From Eubacterium plexicaudatum ASF492 (GTDB lineage Bacteria > Bacillota > Clostridia > Lachnospirales > Lachnospiraceae), in assembly GCF_000364225.2 (NCBI RefSeq), contig NZ_AQFT02000001.1, forward strand, positions 1,364,001 through 1,428,000: a DNA stretch of 64,000 bases, written 5' to 3'. The first letter of the stretch is position 1. Every line of letters starts with the position of its first letter. Of the stretch, positions 10,744 to 19,945 are shown one piece after another. A program made the position numbers and the translations under genes. A model generated the notes under the pieces. It had not been told where the DNA came from. It searched no databases and saw only the letters and a program-made list of their open reading frames with translations.

Positions 10744-12479
10744 TTGGCTTTTGACGGAATTGTAATTGCAAATCTGGTAACCGAACTGAATCAGACTGCG
10801 CTTCATGCGCGTATTTATAAAATTGCACAGCCGGAAAAAGATGCATTGCTTTTGACATTAAAAGGCGCCTGCGGACAAAAACGGCTGTTTTTATCGGCAA
10901 GTGCATCTTTGCCGCTTATTTATCTGACGGATACAAACAAACCAAGTCCGCTTGTGGCGCCGAATTTTTGCATGCTGCTTCGCAAACACATTGCAAATGG
11001 GCGGATTGTAAAAATCTGGCAGCCGGATATGGAACGAATTATACATTTTGAAATTGAACATTTGGATGATCTGGGCGATGTGCGCAAAAAGACGCTTACG
11101 ATCGAGCTGATGGGAAAACACAGCAACCTGATTTTTACCGATGAAGAAACAGAATTATTGACAGCATTAAGCATGTATCCGCACAGGTCAGCTCCGTGCG
11201 GGAAGTGCTGCCGGGACGGGAATATTTTATTCCGACGCAGGGAAAAAATAATCCGCTGTCAGCAGATGAAACACAGTTTCTGACACAGGCGCTGAGCAAA
11301 CCGCTTTCGGCAGCAAAAGCGATCTATACGTCTTATACCGGAATCAGCCCGTGTATTGCCAATGAGATCTGCTATCGGGCCGGACTGGACGCGGATGCAC
11401 CGACAGCCAGTTTCCAGGAAGAAGAAAAAACACATCTTTGCAATCATTTTCTTTGGATGATGCAGGATATCAAAAATGAAACATTTTATCCGAATATAGC
11501 GGTAGAAAATGGCAGGCCGTTTGAGTTTTCATCCGTACGGCTGACACAGTACAGGCATCTGGAACAGCAGGAATTCACATCCATATCCGAAGTGCTGGAA
11601 CATTTTTATGCGGCACGCGATACGTATACGAGAATTCGTCAAAAATCCGTAGATCTTCGAAAAATTGTGGCAACGGCTCTGGAACGCAGCCATAAAAAGT
11701 ATCAGCTGCAGCTAAAACAGTTAAAAGATACGGAAAAACGGGATAAATATAAGGTATACGGAGAGCTGATCAATACTTACGGATACGGCTTGGAAGAAGG
11801 TGCAAAGTCATTGGAAGCACTGAACTATTACACGAATGAAACGATTCAAATCCCTCTGGATCCACAGCTTACTCCAATGGAAAATGCAAAAAAGTATTTT
11901 GAGAAATACAATAAGCTAAAACGAACGTATGAAGCGCTGTCGGAACTTACGATAGAGACAAAGGCAGAAATGGAACATCTGGAATCTATTTCCATATCAC
12001 TGGATATTGCTTTAAATGAAGATGATCTTGTTCAGATTAAACAGGAACTGATCGAATATGGATACATTCGCCGCAAAGGCCATGAAAAAAAGCAGAAAAT
12101 AAAAAGCAGACCGTTCCATTACCGTTCTTCGGACGGCTTTGATATTTATATAGGAAAAAATAACTATCAAAATGAAGAACTGACATTTAAACTTGCAAAC
12201 GGAGGAGACTGGTGGTTCCATGCAAAAAAAATGCCGGGATCACACGTTATTGTTAAAACAAACGGACAGGAACTGCCGGATCGGACGTTTGAAGAAGCCG
12301 CAATGCTGGCGGGATACTATTCACAGGGCAGAGACGCACAAAAGCTGGAAATCGACTATCTGCAGCGGAAAAACGTAAAAAAACCAAACGGCTCGGCACC
12401 GGGATTTGTGGTATATTATACAAATTACTCTATGACGATACATCCGGATATTGCGGGGATAGAGTTGCTTGCGGATTAA
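10744..12479 (+). CDS. rqcH: NFACT family ribosome quality control factor RqcH, frameshifted
   Basis: RqcH binds obstructed 50S subunits and adds C-terminal alanine tails to stalled peptides; older annotations call it fibronectin-binding protein FbpA. The TTG start at 10744 gives the typical AFDGIVIANLV after AGGGAGTG. Domains are NFACT-N (1-140), a long coiled coil (about 270-400) and NFACT-R with WWFHAKKMPGSHVIV near residue 480. One missing A near 11155 (GAATT for GAAATT) breaks the frame; repair gives EIIDSIKHVSAQVSSVREV. Restored length is about 578 aa. The usual Asp-Arg pair needed for tailing reads Glu-Arg here (DMERII). Confidence 0.92.
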
Positions 12480-12504
12480 GTATGAAGTCTTTGGATACCC
12501 GGAC

Positions 12505-12609
12505 GGCGGGAGGGCGGATTTGCCCGGTTCGGCTGTGTCCGTTCCGGGATGTAAGAAACTCTAATCCCTCCAAAGCCACATCCGAACCGGGCAAATCCGC
12601 TCTCCTGCC
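12505..12609. repeat. 33-bp near-perfect inverted repeat
   Basis: Arm 12505-12537 (contains GCGGATTTGCCCGGTTCGG) pairs with 12577-12609. 30 of 33 positions are Watson-Crick, two more are G-T in RNA and one is a mismatch. The 39-nt loop contains a further GGGAT/ATCCC pair. It lies 25 nt after rqcH. No T run follows, so it is not a standard terminator. Confidence 0.8.
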
Positions 12610-12696
12610 TGTATGTGGTATGCTTAAGTATCGGAGGTTTCATACATTTGCCTGCTACAGAGGTAGAGATTGAATAATGCGGCCCTGCGAAAACCA

Positions 12697-12844
12697 GCCG
12701 AATGTTGGGGAGGCGCTTCGGGTTCCTGTGACGTTGGAGGCATGTTAGAACCCCTTGGTATTCTGCTGCAAAAAGCAGGGGCGAAGCCAAGCAGCACCCT
12801 TTAGCTGCCGGCGTTTAGCCGGAAGCGCCTCCCCTTCATCCGGC
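12697..12844 (+). ncRNA. candidate structured RNA, unassigned
   Basis: A 13-bp perfect outer stem (GGGGAGGCGCTTC with GAAGCGCCTCCCC) is extended outward by ATG/CAT and GCCG/CGGC pairs. It encloses at least three internal hairpins: GGGTTC/GAACCC, CTTGG/CCAAG (with CTGCT/AGCAG inside) and GCAGC/GCTGC. The compact multi-branch fold and lack of a coding frame suggest a non-coding RNA or a mobile palindromic element. I do not recognise a named family. Strand is chosen by the downstream genes only. Confidence 0.4.
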
Positions 12845-12935
12845 GTCCGAACAGCCATCCCCCCACAGCAAGAAATAAATGATATGGAAAATTTCGAAAT
12901 ATTTTCAAAATATTTTCAAAATTTTCCAAGAAAAA

Positions 12936-12964
12936 TTGACTAATAACATTCTAATGTCTATAAT
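12936..12964 (+). promoter_or_regulatory. promoter of the yicC-remA-rpoZ operon
   Basis: TTGACT at 12936-12941 and a perfect TATAAT at 12959-12964 are 17 nt apart. Just upstream, 12886-12927 is an A/T palindrome (GGAAAATTT ... AAATTTTCC) with two copies of AAATATTTTCA between the arms, a possible regulator site. Confidence 0.8.
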
Positions 12965-13040
12965 AAGTATATCTATGCAAAAGATATGTGCAAAAAGAAC
13001 GACTCAAAATCGGCAATCCCGATTGGAGGGAACAGAGATT

Positions 13041-13918
13041 ATGATAAAGAGCATGACCGGGTTTGGCAGATATGAAGCTGTCAAAGACAAGATGAAGATT
13101 GCAGTGGAGATGAGAGCGGTCAATCACAGGTATTTGGATATCGGCATTCGAATACCGAAAAAACTCAGTAATTTTGAAAGTGCCATTCGTACGATTTTAA
13201 AAGAATACATTCAAAGAGGCAAAGTGGATGTCTTTGTCGCTTATGAGGATTTTTCGGAAACAGAATGTGCTTTGTGTTATAATGAACTGCTTGCAGAGGA
13301 ATATTTGAAACATTTGCGTCAGATGGCTAAGATGTTTCAGATTCCGGATGATATTACGGTCAGTACGCTGGCACGGTTTCCGGACGTGTTTACGATGCGG
13401 GAGCAGGATGCGGACGAGACGGAATTAAAAGAAGTGCTGGAAGAAGCGGTACGGGGCGCCGCCGAACTGTTTGTGGATTCCAGAACAAAAGAAGGCGAAA
13501 ATCTGAAACGGGATCTGGTAGGAAAACTGGATGAAATGCTGACCGGAGTGCGGTTTATTGAAGAGCATTCCCCGCAGATTATAGAGCAGTATCATGAAAA
13601 GCTCAAAGCAAAAGTGAAAGAACTGCTCGGAGATAAACAGCTGGATGATGGCCGCATTGCGGCAGAGGTTACGATCTATGCAGATAAAGTCTGCGTAGAT
13701 GAAGAAATTGTTCGTCTGCGCAGTCATATCGAAGCAGTGAAAAGGAACTGCTGACCGGTGGAAGTATAGGCAGAAAACTGGATTTTATTGCACAGGAAAT
13801 GAATCGTGAGGCAAATACGATTTTGTCCAAGACGAGTGATCTGGCAGTATCGGATACCGGGATTGAACTAAAGACTTCCATAGAAAAAGTAAGGGAACAG
13901 ATCCAAAATATTGAGTAA
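13041..13918 (+). CDS. yicC: YicC/YloC family endoribonuclease, frameshifted near the end
   Basis: YicC-family proteins are endoribonucleases linked to RNA turnover. The start ATG 13041 follows TTGGAGGG and gives MIKSMTGFGRYE, the family signature; NHRYLDI follows. At 13740 one A is missing from an A4 run. Repair gives KKELLTGGSIGRKLDFIAQEMNRE, the conserved C-terminus, ending at TAA 13916. Restored length is 292 aa, as expected. It leads the yicC-remA-rpoZ cluster. Confidence 0.93.
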
Positions 13919-13941
13919 AAGTATGGAAAAGGTGATCTGCC

Positions 13942-14196
13942 ATGTCAAAATTAATGAATATCGGATTTGGGAATGTGATCAATACGGATAAAATATTATG
14001 TATTATTACCCCGGATTCCGCACCGGCAAAACGTCAGATTCAGCGCGCAAAAGAAGAAAACAGGCTGATTGATGCTACGCAGGGACGCCGTACAAGAGCG
14101 GTTATTTTTACGGTGAATCAGATGCTTGTCATTTCCGCTTTGCAGCCGGATACACTTTCCGGTCGTTTTGGAAATGAAGAGCGTACACCGGATTGA
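13942..14196 (+). CDS. remA: RemA family matrix/biofilm regulator (DUF370)
   Basis: RemA is a small DNA-binding protein that forms ring-like oligomers and activates extracellular matrix genes in Bacillus. The 84-aa sequence has the hallmark LMNIGFGNVI and LIDATQGRRTRAVI motifs. It sits 23 nt after yicC, the conserved position. In most relatives the guanylate kinase gene gmk follows, but here only 75 nt separate it from rpoZ. Confidence 0.92.
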   Translation: MSKLMNIGFGNVINTDKILCIITPDSAPAKRQIQRAKEENRLIDATQGRRTRAVIFTVNQMLVISALQPDTLSGRFGNEERTPD

Positions 14197-14271
14197 GAAA
14201 GGTAGGCAGGCTGTGTGGGTCGATATTGAAAAAACGGCCTGCGGCAGCAGATTGGAAAGGAGAGCAGTTAT

Positions 14272-14616
14272 ATGATACATCCATCTTATGTGGAACTCAT
14301 GCAGGTTGTAAACAGCGATCAGACAGAAATTGGGGAAGAACCGGTAATTAACAGCCGGTATTCGATTGTGATTGCGACAGCAAAACGTGCGAGACAGATT
14401 ATTGGAGGAGACGAGCCGATGATTAATAAATCTGCCGGCAGAAAGCCGTTATCGGTAGCCGTGCAGGAACTGTATGAAGGAAAGGTTAAAATCGTCGGAG
14501 AGGATGATACATCCGAAACGGATAAAACCAAAGACAGTCATGAAATTGCGGAAAATCCGGAGAACAGTGAGAGCGAATCTTCGACGCAGAGTTCGGAAGT
14601 CATGCAGGAATATTAA
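14272..14616 (+). CDS. rpoZ: DNA-directed RNA polymerase omega subunit
   Basis: Omega assists assembly of the RNA polymerase core. This 114-aa protein has the conserved SRYSIVIATAKRARQI near residue 28 and KPLSVAVQELYEGKV near residue 60. The C-terminal 35 residues are an acidic Ser/Glu tail. AGGAGAGCAGTTAT precedes the ATG. A strong terminator follows at 14623. Confidence 0.93.
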   Translation: MIHPSYVELMQVVNSDQTEIGEEPVINSRYSIVIATAKRARQIIGGDEPMINKSAGRKPLSVAVQELYEGKVKIVGEDDTSETDKTKDSHEIAENPENSESESSTQSSEVMQEY

Positions 14617-14622
14617 GCAGAG

Positions 14623-14649
14623 GGTTGTGCTTACCGCACAACCTTTTTT
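14623..14649 (+). terminator. terminator after rpoZ
   Basis: Perfect 8-bp stem GGTTGTGC/GCACAACC with a TTACC loop and a T6 tail, 7 nt after the rpoZ stop. Confidence 0.9.
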
Positions 14650-14667
14650 ACAAGGAGAATGGTTTTT

Positions 14668-16041
14668 ATGGAAGGAACAGATTTGGGCAGCGTATTTTTT
14701 GTTTCGCTTGGATGCGATAAAAATCTGGTAGATTCTGAGTTTATGATCGGGATGCTGCAGGAACAGGGCTGGGCAATTACGAATGACGAGACACAGGCAG
14801 ATGTTATCATAGTCAATACATGCTGCTTTATTAATGATGCAAAAGAAGAAAGTGTCAATACTATTCTGGAAATGGCAGACTATAAAAAAACGGCTAAATG
14901 CAGAGCGCTGCTTGTGACCGGATGTCTGGCACAGCGGTATCAACAGGAAATTCGACAGGAAATTCCGGAAGTAGATGCGGTATTGGGAATCAATTCGTAT
15001 GATGAACTGGTACATGCCTTACAGGAAGTAAAAGAGGGCAGGACTTATGAGACATTTCGTGCATGGGACGAATCGCCGCAGGCAGATTCGGCTGACAGCA
15101 ATCGGAAGGAACGGAAACGAAGTGTTACGACCGGTGGACACTACGCCTATTTGAAAATAGCGGAAGGGTGCAACAAACATTGTACGTACTGTATTATTCC
15201 GTCCGTTCGCGGCAGTTACCGCAGTGTTCCGATCGAAGAGCTGCTCCGCCAGGCAAAGCGGCTGGCGGCAGACGGTGTCAAAGAACTGATTTTGGTAGCG
15301 CAGGAGACAACTTTGTATGGAACGGACCTGTATGGAGAAAAATCTTTATATCGGCTTTTGGATGAGTTGAATCAGATAGAAGGACTGCGCTGGATTCGAA
15401 TTTTATACTGTTATCCTGAAGAAATAGACGACAGACTGATTGCCGCAATCAAACGCAATGAAAAAGTATGCCACTATCTGGATATGCCGATTCAGCATGC
15501 CAATCATGAGATTTTACGCCGTATGGGGCGGCGAACCGATAAAGAGGACATTCGAAATATTGTGGCAAAGCTACGCAGGGAGATTCCGGATATCTGTCTG
15601 CGCACTACGATAATCTGCGGTTTTCCTGGGGAAACGCAGGCGCAGCACGATGAACTGCTGGAGTTTCTGAATGAAGTAGAGTTTGACCGTCTGGGAGCAT
15701 TCACGTATTCGCCGGAGGAGGGGACTGCGGCGGAAAAATTCCCGGACCAGGTAGACGAAGAGATAAAACGAAACTGGCAGGAAGAAGTGATGGAACTGCA
15801 ACAGGAAATTATTTTTGATAAGACGGCCGATATGAAAGATCGGGTTATCTGGGCGTTTGTGGAAGGAAAGCTGTCGGATGAAGCTATTTATGCGGCCAGA
15901 ACATACCGGGATGCGCCGGATATTGACGGTTATGTATTTGTATCAAATGCGGAGAACGAGCTGATGACCGGGGATTTTGTAAAAGTGCGTGTTACAGGTG
16001 CTTTGGATTATGATCTGACGGCAGATTATCTGTCGCAATAA
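14668..16041 (+). CDS. rimO: ribosomal protein S12 methylthiotransferase RimO
   Basis: RimO is a radical SAM enzyme that adds a methylthio group to an aspartate of ribosomal protein S12. The N-terminal UPF0004 domain has SLGCDKNLVDSE and VNTCCFINDAKEES; the radical SAM cluster is CNKHCTYC near residue 165; a TRAM domain closes the protein (about 380-458). Start ATG 14668 is chosen because AAGGAG lies 10 nt upstream; an ATG at 14659 overlaps that site. The protein is 457 aa, usual size. pgsA follows 36 nt later. Confidence 0.95.
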   Translation: MEGTDLGSVFFVSLGCDKNLVDSEFMIGMLQEQGWAITNDETQADVIIVNTCCFINDAKEESVNTILEMADYKKTAKCRALLVTGCLAQRYQQEIRQEIPEVDAVLGINSYDELVHALQEVKEGRTYETFRAWDESPQADSADSNRKERKRSVTTGGHYAYLKIAEGCNKHCTYCIIPSVRGSYRSVPIEELLRQAKRLAADGVKELILVAQETTLYGTDLYGEKSLYRLLDELNQIEGLRWIRILYCYPEEIDDRLIAAIKRNEKVCHYLDMPIQHANHEILRRMGRRTDKEDIRNIVAKLRREIPDICLRTTIICGFPGETQAQHDELLEFLNEVEFDRLGAFTYSPEEGTAAEKFPDQVDEEIKRNWQEEVMELQQEIIFDKTADMKDRVIWAFVEGKLSDEAIYAARTYRDAPDIDGYVFVSNAENELMTGDFVKVRVTGALDYDLTADYLSQ

Positions 16042-16077
16042 GATAGCAGAGTGTTGATAAAAGGAGGGGGAGAAACT

Positions 16078-16620
16078 ATGAATCTGCCAAACAAACTTAC
16101 TTTGATGCGTGTGCTGCTGATACCGTTTTTTGTGTTTTTCCTGCTTGCGCCGGCTTTTACGGAAAACGGCAAGTATTTTGCTACGGTTATTTTTATCATA
16201 GCAAGCCTGACAGACTTATTGGATGGAAAAATCGCACGAAAATACAATTTAGTGACAAATTTCGGCAAATTTATGGATCCGCTTGCGGATAAACTGTTAG
16301 TATGTTCTGCGTTAATCTGCCTTGTGGATATGAATAAGCTTGCATCCTGGATTGTCATTATCATTATTGCAAGGGAGTTTATTATCAGCGGTTTCCGTCT
16401 GATTGCGGCAGAACATCAGATTGTGATTGCGGCAAGTTACTGGGGGAAATTTAAAACGACATTTCAGATGCTGATGATTATTGTTCTGATCCTGGATTTT
16501 AACAATCCGTTTTTTCAGACGGTGGGAGTAATTCTGACTTATATCTCACTGGCGCTTACCGTCATTTCGCTGCTTGATTATCTGTATAAAAATATGGACG
16601 TAGTGAAAGAACAAAACTGA
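16078..16620 (+). CDS. pgsA: CDP-diacylglycerol-glycerol-3-phosphate 3-phosphatidyltransferase
   Basis: This membrane enzyme makes phosphatidylglycerol phosphate. The CDP-alcohol phosphotransferase motif DGx2ARx8Gx3Dx3D is complete (DGKIAR, then GKFMDPLAD) at about residues 50-73. Several transmembrane helices follow. ATG 16078 has AGGAGGGGGAG in front and gives MNLPNKLTLMRV, the family N-terminus. It lies between rimO and pncC, as in other Clostridia. Confidence 0.95.
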   Translation: MNLPNKLTLMRVLLIPFFVFFLLAPAFTENGKYFATVIFIIASLTDLLDGKIARKYNLVTNFGKFMDPLADKLLVCSALICLVDMNKLASWIVIIIIAREFIISGFRLIAAEHQIVIAASYWGKFKTTFQMLMIIVLILDFNNPFFQTVGVILTYISLALTVISLLDYLYKNMDVVKEQN

Positions 16621-16728
16621 AAGACAGGCATAGATACTTCATCTGCATAATGTGGAAAAATTGGAACACAGGTTAAAAAAGGGGAAATCAAATATAAATA
16701 TAAATAATTAGCAGATGAAAGGGGACTT

Positions 16729-17232
16729 ATGGACAAAACATATGAAAAAGAACATGCATTGGAAGAACGCGTTGCGGCCCTGTTAAAACAGCTCGGATAT
16801 ACGGTTACGACAACGGAATCCTGTACTGGGGGCCTTCTGGCCGGAAGGCTGCTCAATGCGGCAGGTGTCTCTAAAGTCTATAAGGAAGGATACATTACGT
16901 ATTCCAATGAAGCAAAAAAGAAACTGTTGCATGTATCTTCCGAAACATTGGAGAAATATGGCGCAGTCAGCGAGCAGACCGCACTGGAAATGGCGCAGGG
17001 GGCAGCCGCACAGGCGGGAGCACAGGCAGCGCTTGCAACAACCGGAATTGCCGGACCGGATGGGGGAACAGAAGAAAAACCGGTAGGGCTTGTCTATATT
17101 GGCTGTTATGTAGACGGTGTAACGATTGTGGAAGAACATGTATTTGCCGGAGAACGTGCACAGGTACGAAATCTGGCAGTAGAAGCGGCACTGCATCTGA
17201 TGGAACGCGCGCTTTGCAGTATTAAAATGTAG
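16729..17232 (+). CDS. pncC: nicotinamide-nucleotide amidohydrolase, CinA C-terminal domain (PncC)
   Basis: PncC deamidates NMN to nicotinate mononucleotide for NAD recycling. The 167-aa protein corresponds to the CinA C-terminal domain alone: TTTESCTGGLLAGRL (catalytic Ser region) near residue 27, EGYITYSNEAK near 51 and TTGIAGPDGG near 103. The N-terminal molybdopterin-like domain of full CinA is absent. GAAAGGGG precedes the ATG. Confidence 0.92.
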   Translation: MDKTYEKEHALEERVAALLKQLGYTVTTTESCTGGLLAGRLLNAAGVSKVYKEGYITYSNEAKKKLLHVSSETLEKYGAVSEQTALEMAQGAAAQAGAQAALATTGIAGPDGGTEEKPVGLVYIGCYVDGVTIVEEHVFAGERAQVRNLAVEAALHLMERALCSIKM

Positions 17233-17245
17233 TCAGGAGTTAATT

Positions 17246-17800
17246 ATGAGAATTATAGCTGGAACAGCCAGGAGTCTGCCGCTTAAATCAATAGCAGGAA
17301 AAGACACGCGGCCGACTACGGATCGTATCAAAGAAACGTTATTTAATATTCTCCGGACAGACATTAGCGGAAGCCGTTTTTTAGATCTGTTTGCCGGGAG
17401 CGGGCAGATCGGTCTGGAAGCGCTGAGCAGGGGCGCGGACTATGCCGTATTTGTGGAAAACAACAAAAAGGCAGGTGCCTGCATTACCGATAATATCCGT
17501 TTTACGCGGATGCAGGAGCGTTGCGAACTGCTTGTTATGGATGTGCTGAGTGCACTGCGTTCACTGGACGGAAAAGAGCCGTTTGACCTTATCTTTATGG
17601 ACCCGCCGTACCGCAGCGGCAGGGAACAGGAAGTACTGACGTATCTGGCATCGTCGGCTCTTTTAAAAGAAGATGCGGTAGTGATTATTGAGGCGGCTTT
17701 GGATACGGATTTTTCGTATCTGGGGCAGCTGGGTTTTGAGATGATTAGAGAGAAAAAATACAAAACGAATAAGCACATATTTGTGTCAAAAGAGGTCTGA
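17246..17800 (+). CDS. rsmD: 16S rRNA (guanine(966)-N(2))-methyltransferase RsmD
   Basis: RsmD methylates G966 of 16S rRNA. The SAM-binding motif [20 protein letters not shown] is at about residues 43-62 and the catalytic DPPY at about 117. The start follows CAGGAGTTAATT. It is 13 nt after pncC and 2 nt before coaD; rsmD-coaD is a widely conserved pair (ylbH-ylbI in Bacillus). Confidence 0.95.
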   Translation: MRIIAGTARSLPLKSIAGKDTRPTTDRIKETLFNILRTDISGSRFLDLFAGSGQIGLEALSRGADYAVFVENNKKAGACITDNIRFTRMQERCELLVMDVLSALRSLDGKEPFDLIFMDPPYRSGREQEVLTYLASSALLKEDAVVIIEAALDTDFSYLGQLGFEMIREKKYKTNKHIFVSKEV

Positions 17801-17802
17801 GT

Positions 17803-18297
17803 ATGAAAAGAGCAATCTATCCGGGCAGTTTCGATCCGGTTACAAAGGGACACCTTGATGTTATTGCACGTTCTGCAAGGCTGGTAGATGAACTGGTTGT
17901 CGGGGTATTAAACAACAGTGCAAAAAATGCATTGTTTTCCATTCAGGAACGTGTTAATATGTTAAAAGAACTGATTTCAGAATTTCCGAATGTAACGGTG
18001 GATGCATTTGACGGGCTTTTAGTAGATTATGCAAAACGGATAGACGCTGCCATTATAGTCCGGGGGCTGCGCGCAGTGACAGATTTTGAGTATGAACTGC
18101 AGATCGCGCAGACAAATCATGAAATATATGCAGATCTGGAAACCATTTTCCTGACGACCCGTCTGGAGTATGCTTATTTGAGCTCTACGATTGTGAAGGA
18201 AGTCGCATCCTACGGGGGAGATATTTCGCGTTTTCTGCCACCGCAGATTATTCCGCGTGTTTATGAGAAATATGGGATTAAAGATTTCGGGAAATAG
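17803..18297 (+). CDS. coaD: phosphopantetheine adenylyltransferase
   Basis: CoaD converts 4'-phosphopantetheine and ATP to dephospho-CoA. The N-terminal [16 protein letters not shown] contains the nucleotidyltransferase motif with His at the HxGH-like position. [12 protein letters not shown] near residue 88 and SSTIVKE near 128 are family hallmarks. The length of 164 aa is normal. It is translationally close to rsmD. Confidence 0.97.
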   Translation: MKRAIYPGSFDPVTKGHLDVIARSARLVDELVVGVLNNSAKNALFSIQERVNMLKELISEFPNVTVDAFDGLLVDYAKRIDAAIIVRGLRAVTDFEYELQIAQTNHEIYADLETIFLTTRLEYAYLSSTIVKEVASYGGDISRFLPPQIIPRVYEKYGIKDFGK

Positions 18298-18317
18298 AAG
18301 ATTAAGGAGCATTGCTT

Positions 18318-18947
18318 ATGAGCAGTAAAATAGACCAGATTATAGAAGAAATAGAAGATTATATTGAAAGCTGTAAGTATCAGCCGCTTTCAAGCACCAA
18401 GATTCTTGTAAATAAAGAAGAGATGATGGAGCTGATCGGAGAGCTGCGCCATCGAACGCCGGAAGAAGTCAAGCGCTATCAGAAAATGATCAGCAATAAA
18501 GAAGCGATTCTGGCAGATGCCCATGCAAAGGCGGATACAATCATTTCACAGGCTCAGTTTCAGAAAAATGAGCTGGTGAAAGAACATGAGATTATGCAGC
18601 AGGCGTACGCACAGGCAAACGAAATCGTCTCGATCGCTCAGCAGCAGGCACAGGAGATTATGGATCAGGCGACGAACGACGCCAATGAAATCCGTCTCGG
18701 TGCAATTGGCTATGCGGATTCTCTGTTAAATTCTATTGAGGAGTTATTGAACGGCTCACAAAGTATTTTTAAAACAAACTTTGCGCAATTGAGCGCAAAT
18801 ATGGAGCGTATGCTGGAAATTGTTTCCGCAAACCGTGCGGAATTGGCGCCTTCCGAAATCTTTCAGGAGTCGGCACCGGCACAGCAGGCGGAAGAGGTTC
18901 CCGAAGCTTCCGAAAATATGGAACCGTTACAGGAACCGGAGGTTTAG
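18318..18947 (+). CDS. coiled-coil protein of unknown function (ATPase-like, DivIVA-like architecture)
   Basis: This is a 209-aa soluble protein, mostly helical. Residues 60-130 form a long Ala/Gln/Glu coiled coil with repeated heptads, and residues 170-209 are an acidic Pro/Glu tail. Similar proteins follow coaD in Lachnospiraceae and are often labelled ATPase without a visible P-loop; none is seen here. AAGGAGC lies 9 nt before ATG 18318. A cell-envelope scaffolding role is conceivable but unproven. Confidence 0.65.
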   Translation: MSSKIDQIIEEIEDYIESCKYQPLSSTKILVNKEEMMELIGELRHRTPEEVKRYQKMISNKEAILADAHAKADTIISQAQFQKNELVKEHEIMQQAYAQANEIVSIAQQQAQEIMDQATNDANEIRLGAIGYADSLLNSIEELLNGSQSIFKTNFAQLSANMERMLEIVSANRAELAPSEIFQESAPAQQAEEVPEASENMEPLQEPEV

Positions 18948-18987
18948 TGCTAAGCGGATAGTACATGAAATCAGCTGTCACAGGCGG

Positions 18988-19899
18988 TTAGAAGAATAAA
19001 ACTGCGAGCAGAGAGCTGATACACGTCTGTACAAGACGGAACATAAAATAAAATCGCATGGAAATGCCGGTACCTTTCACCATGGAAGCGGTCTGTGCGA
19101 ATCCGCTAAGTCCGCCAAATGCAGTTATACCTATGAGCAATGGGTATTTCAGCGACATTGTAAGTGTCTGACTTTGCGCTATGATGTGAATGCCGTTCGT
19201 AATTTCCGTAATGCCGGTCAGACAGATAAAAGCAGGCTCATAATTTCCGACCAGACGGATGCACATCTGTGACAGCAGAGAAAAAAGCATAATATATCCG
19301 CCCAGCTTTAACAGTGTTTCAAATCCGTTCATAATTCCGGCATCAATGATTTGAAAATTCAAATTGGATTTTGATGCCGTATTTTTTTTGAGCGGAAGCG
19401 GTTTTGTCAGACGCAGCAAAATCAGTCCGCATATAAGCGGGGGCAGATATAAAATCGCATACGTTGTCAGCGTTTTGTCATAGACGCCGAGAGAAGACAT
19501 TAATAAGTAGCTGCTGATAAATACCGGACTGATATTGTTGCACATGGCACATAAAATATTTGCCTCCGTAACGCTCAGTTTTTCTTCATGCAGCAGATCG
19601 GCCGTAGTTTTACTGCCCATCGGAAAGCCGAATAAAAAACCGGATACAATCGGATAGGCTGCCTGTGGATGGCGGAAAAACAGACGGTTTAATACGGGGC
19701 TGGCAGCACGAATCATATCATCCAGATAACCGGACCGAATCAGGATATTGGAGAATATCGTAAACGGCAGCAATGCCGGCAGTATGTTTTCATACCACAG
19801 GATCAGACCGTTTGCCGCAGCTTTGACACAGTCGGCCGGATAAATTAATATGAATAGTATAAACAGCATGATAATAAATATAGATAACCTTTTTTTCAT
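18988..19899 (-). CDS. ylbJ: YlbJ-like nucleoside-recognition (gate) domain membrane protein
   Basis: This is a multi-pass membrane protein with two Gate-like halves: ENILPALLPFTIFSNIL near residue 36 and FGFPMGSKTTADL near 92, repeated loosely after residue 190. YlbJ of Bacillus is needed for spore cortex formation and its gene follows coaD there too. Here it is on the opposite strand. Start at ATG 19899 (MKKRLSIFII) is preferred over 19947 because it begins just before the first helix; neither start has a clear ribosome site. It diverges from the M23 peptidase gene 46 nt away. Confidence 0.8.
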   Translation of the reverse strand: MKKRLSIFIIMLFILFILIYPADCVKAAANGLILWYENILPALLPFTIFSNILIRSGYLDDMIRAASPVLNRLFFRHPQAAYPIVSGFLFGFPMGSKTTADLLHEEKLSVTEANILCAMCNNISPVFISSYLLMSSLGVYDKTLTTYAILYLPPLICGLILLRLTKPLPLKKNTASKSNLNFQIIDAGIMNGFETLLKLGGYIMLFSLLSQMCIRLVGNYEPAFICLTGITEITNGIHIIAQSQTLTMSLKYPLLIGITAFGGLSGFAQTASMVKGTGISMRFYFMFRLVQTCISSLLAVLFF

Positions 19900-19945
19900 G
19901 ACAGCACGTATTTTTTTATTAGTATACGCGTCTGTAGGAGGAAAC

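Noticed and set aside
12482..12943. Short frames in both directions between rqcH and yicC
   Set aside because: They run through long palindromes, lack ribosome sites and show no family features.
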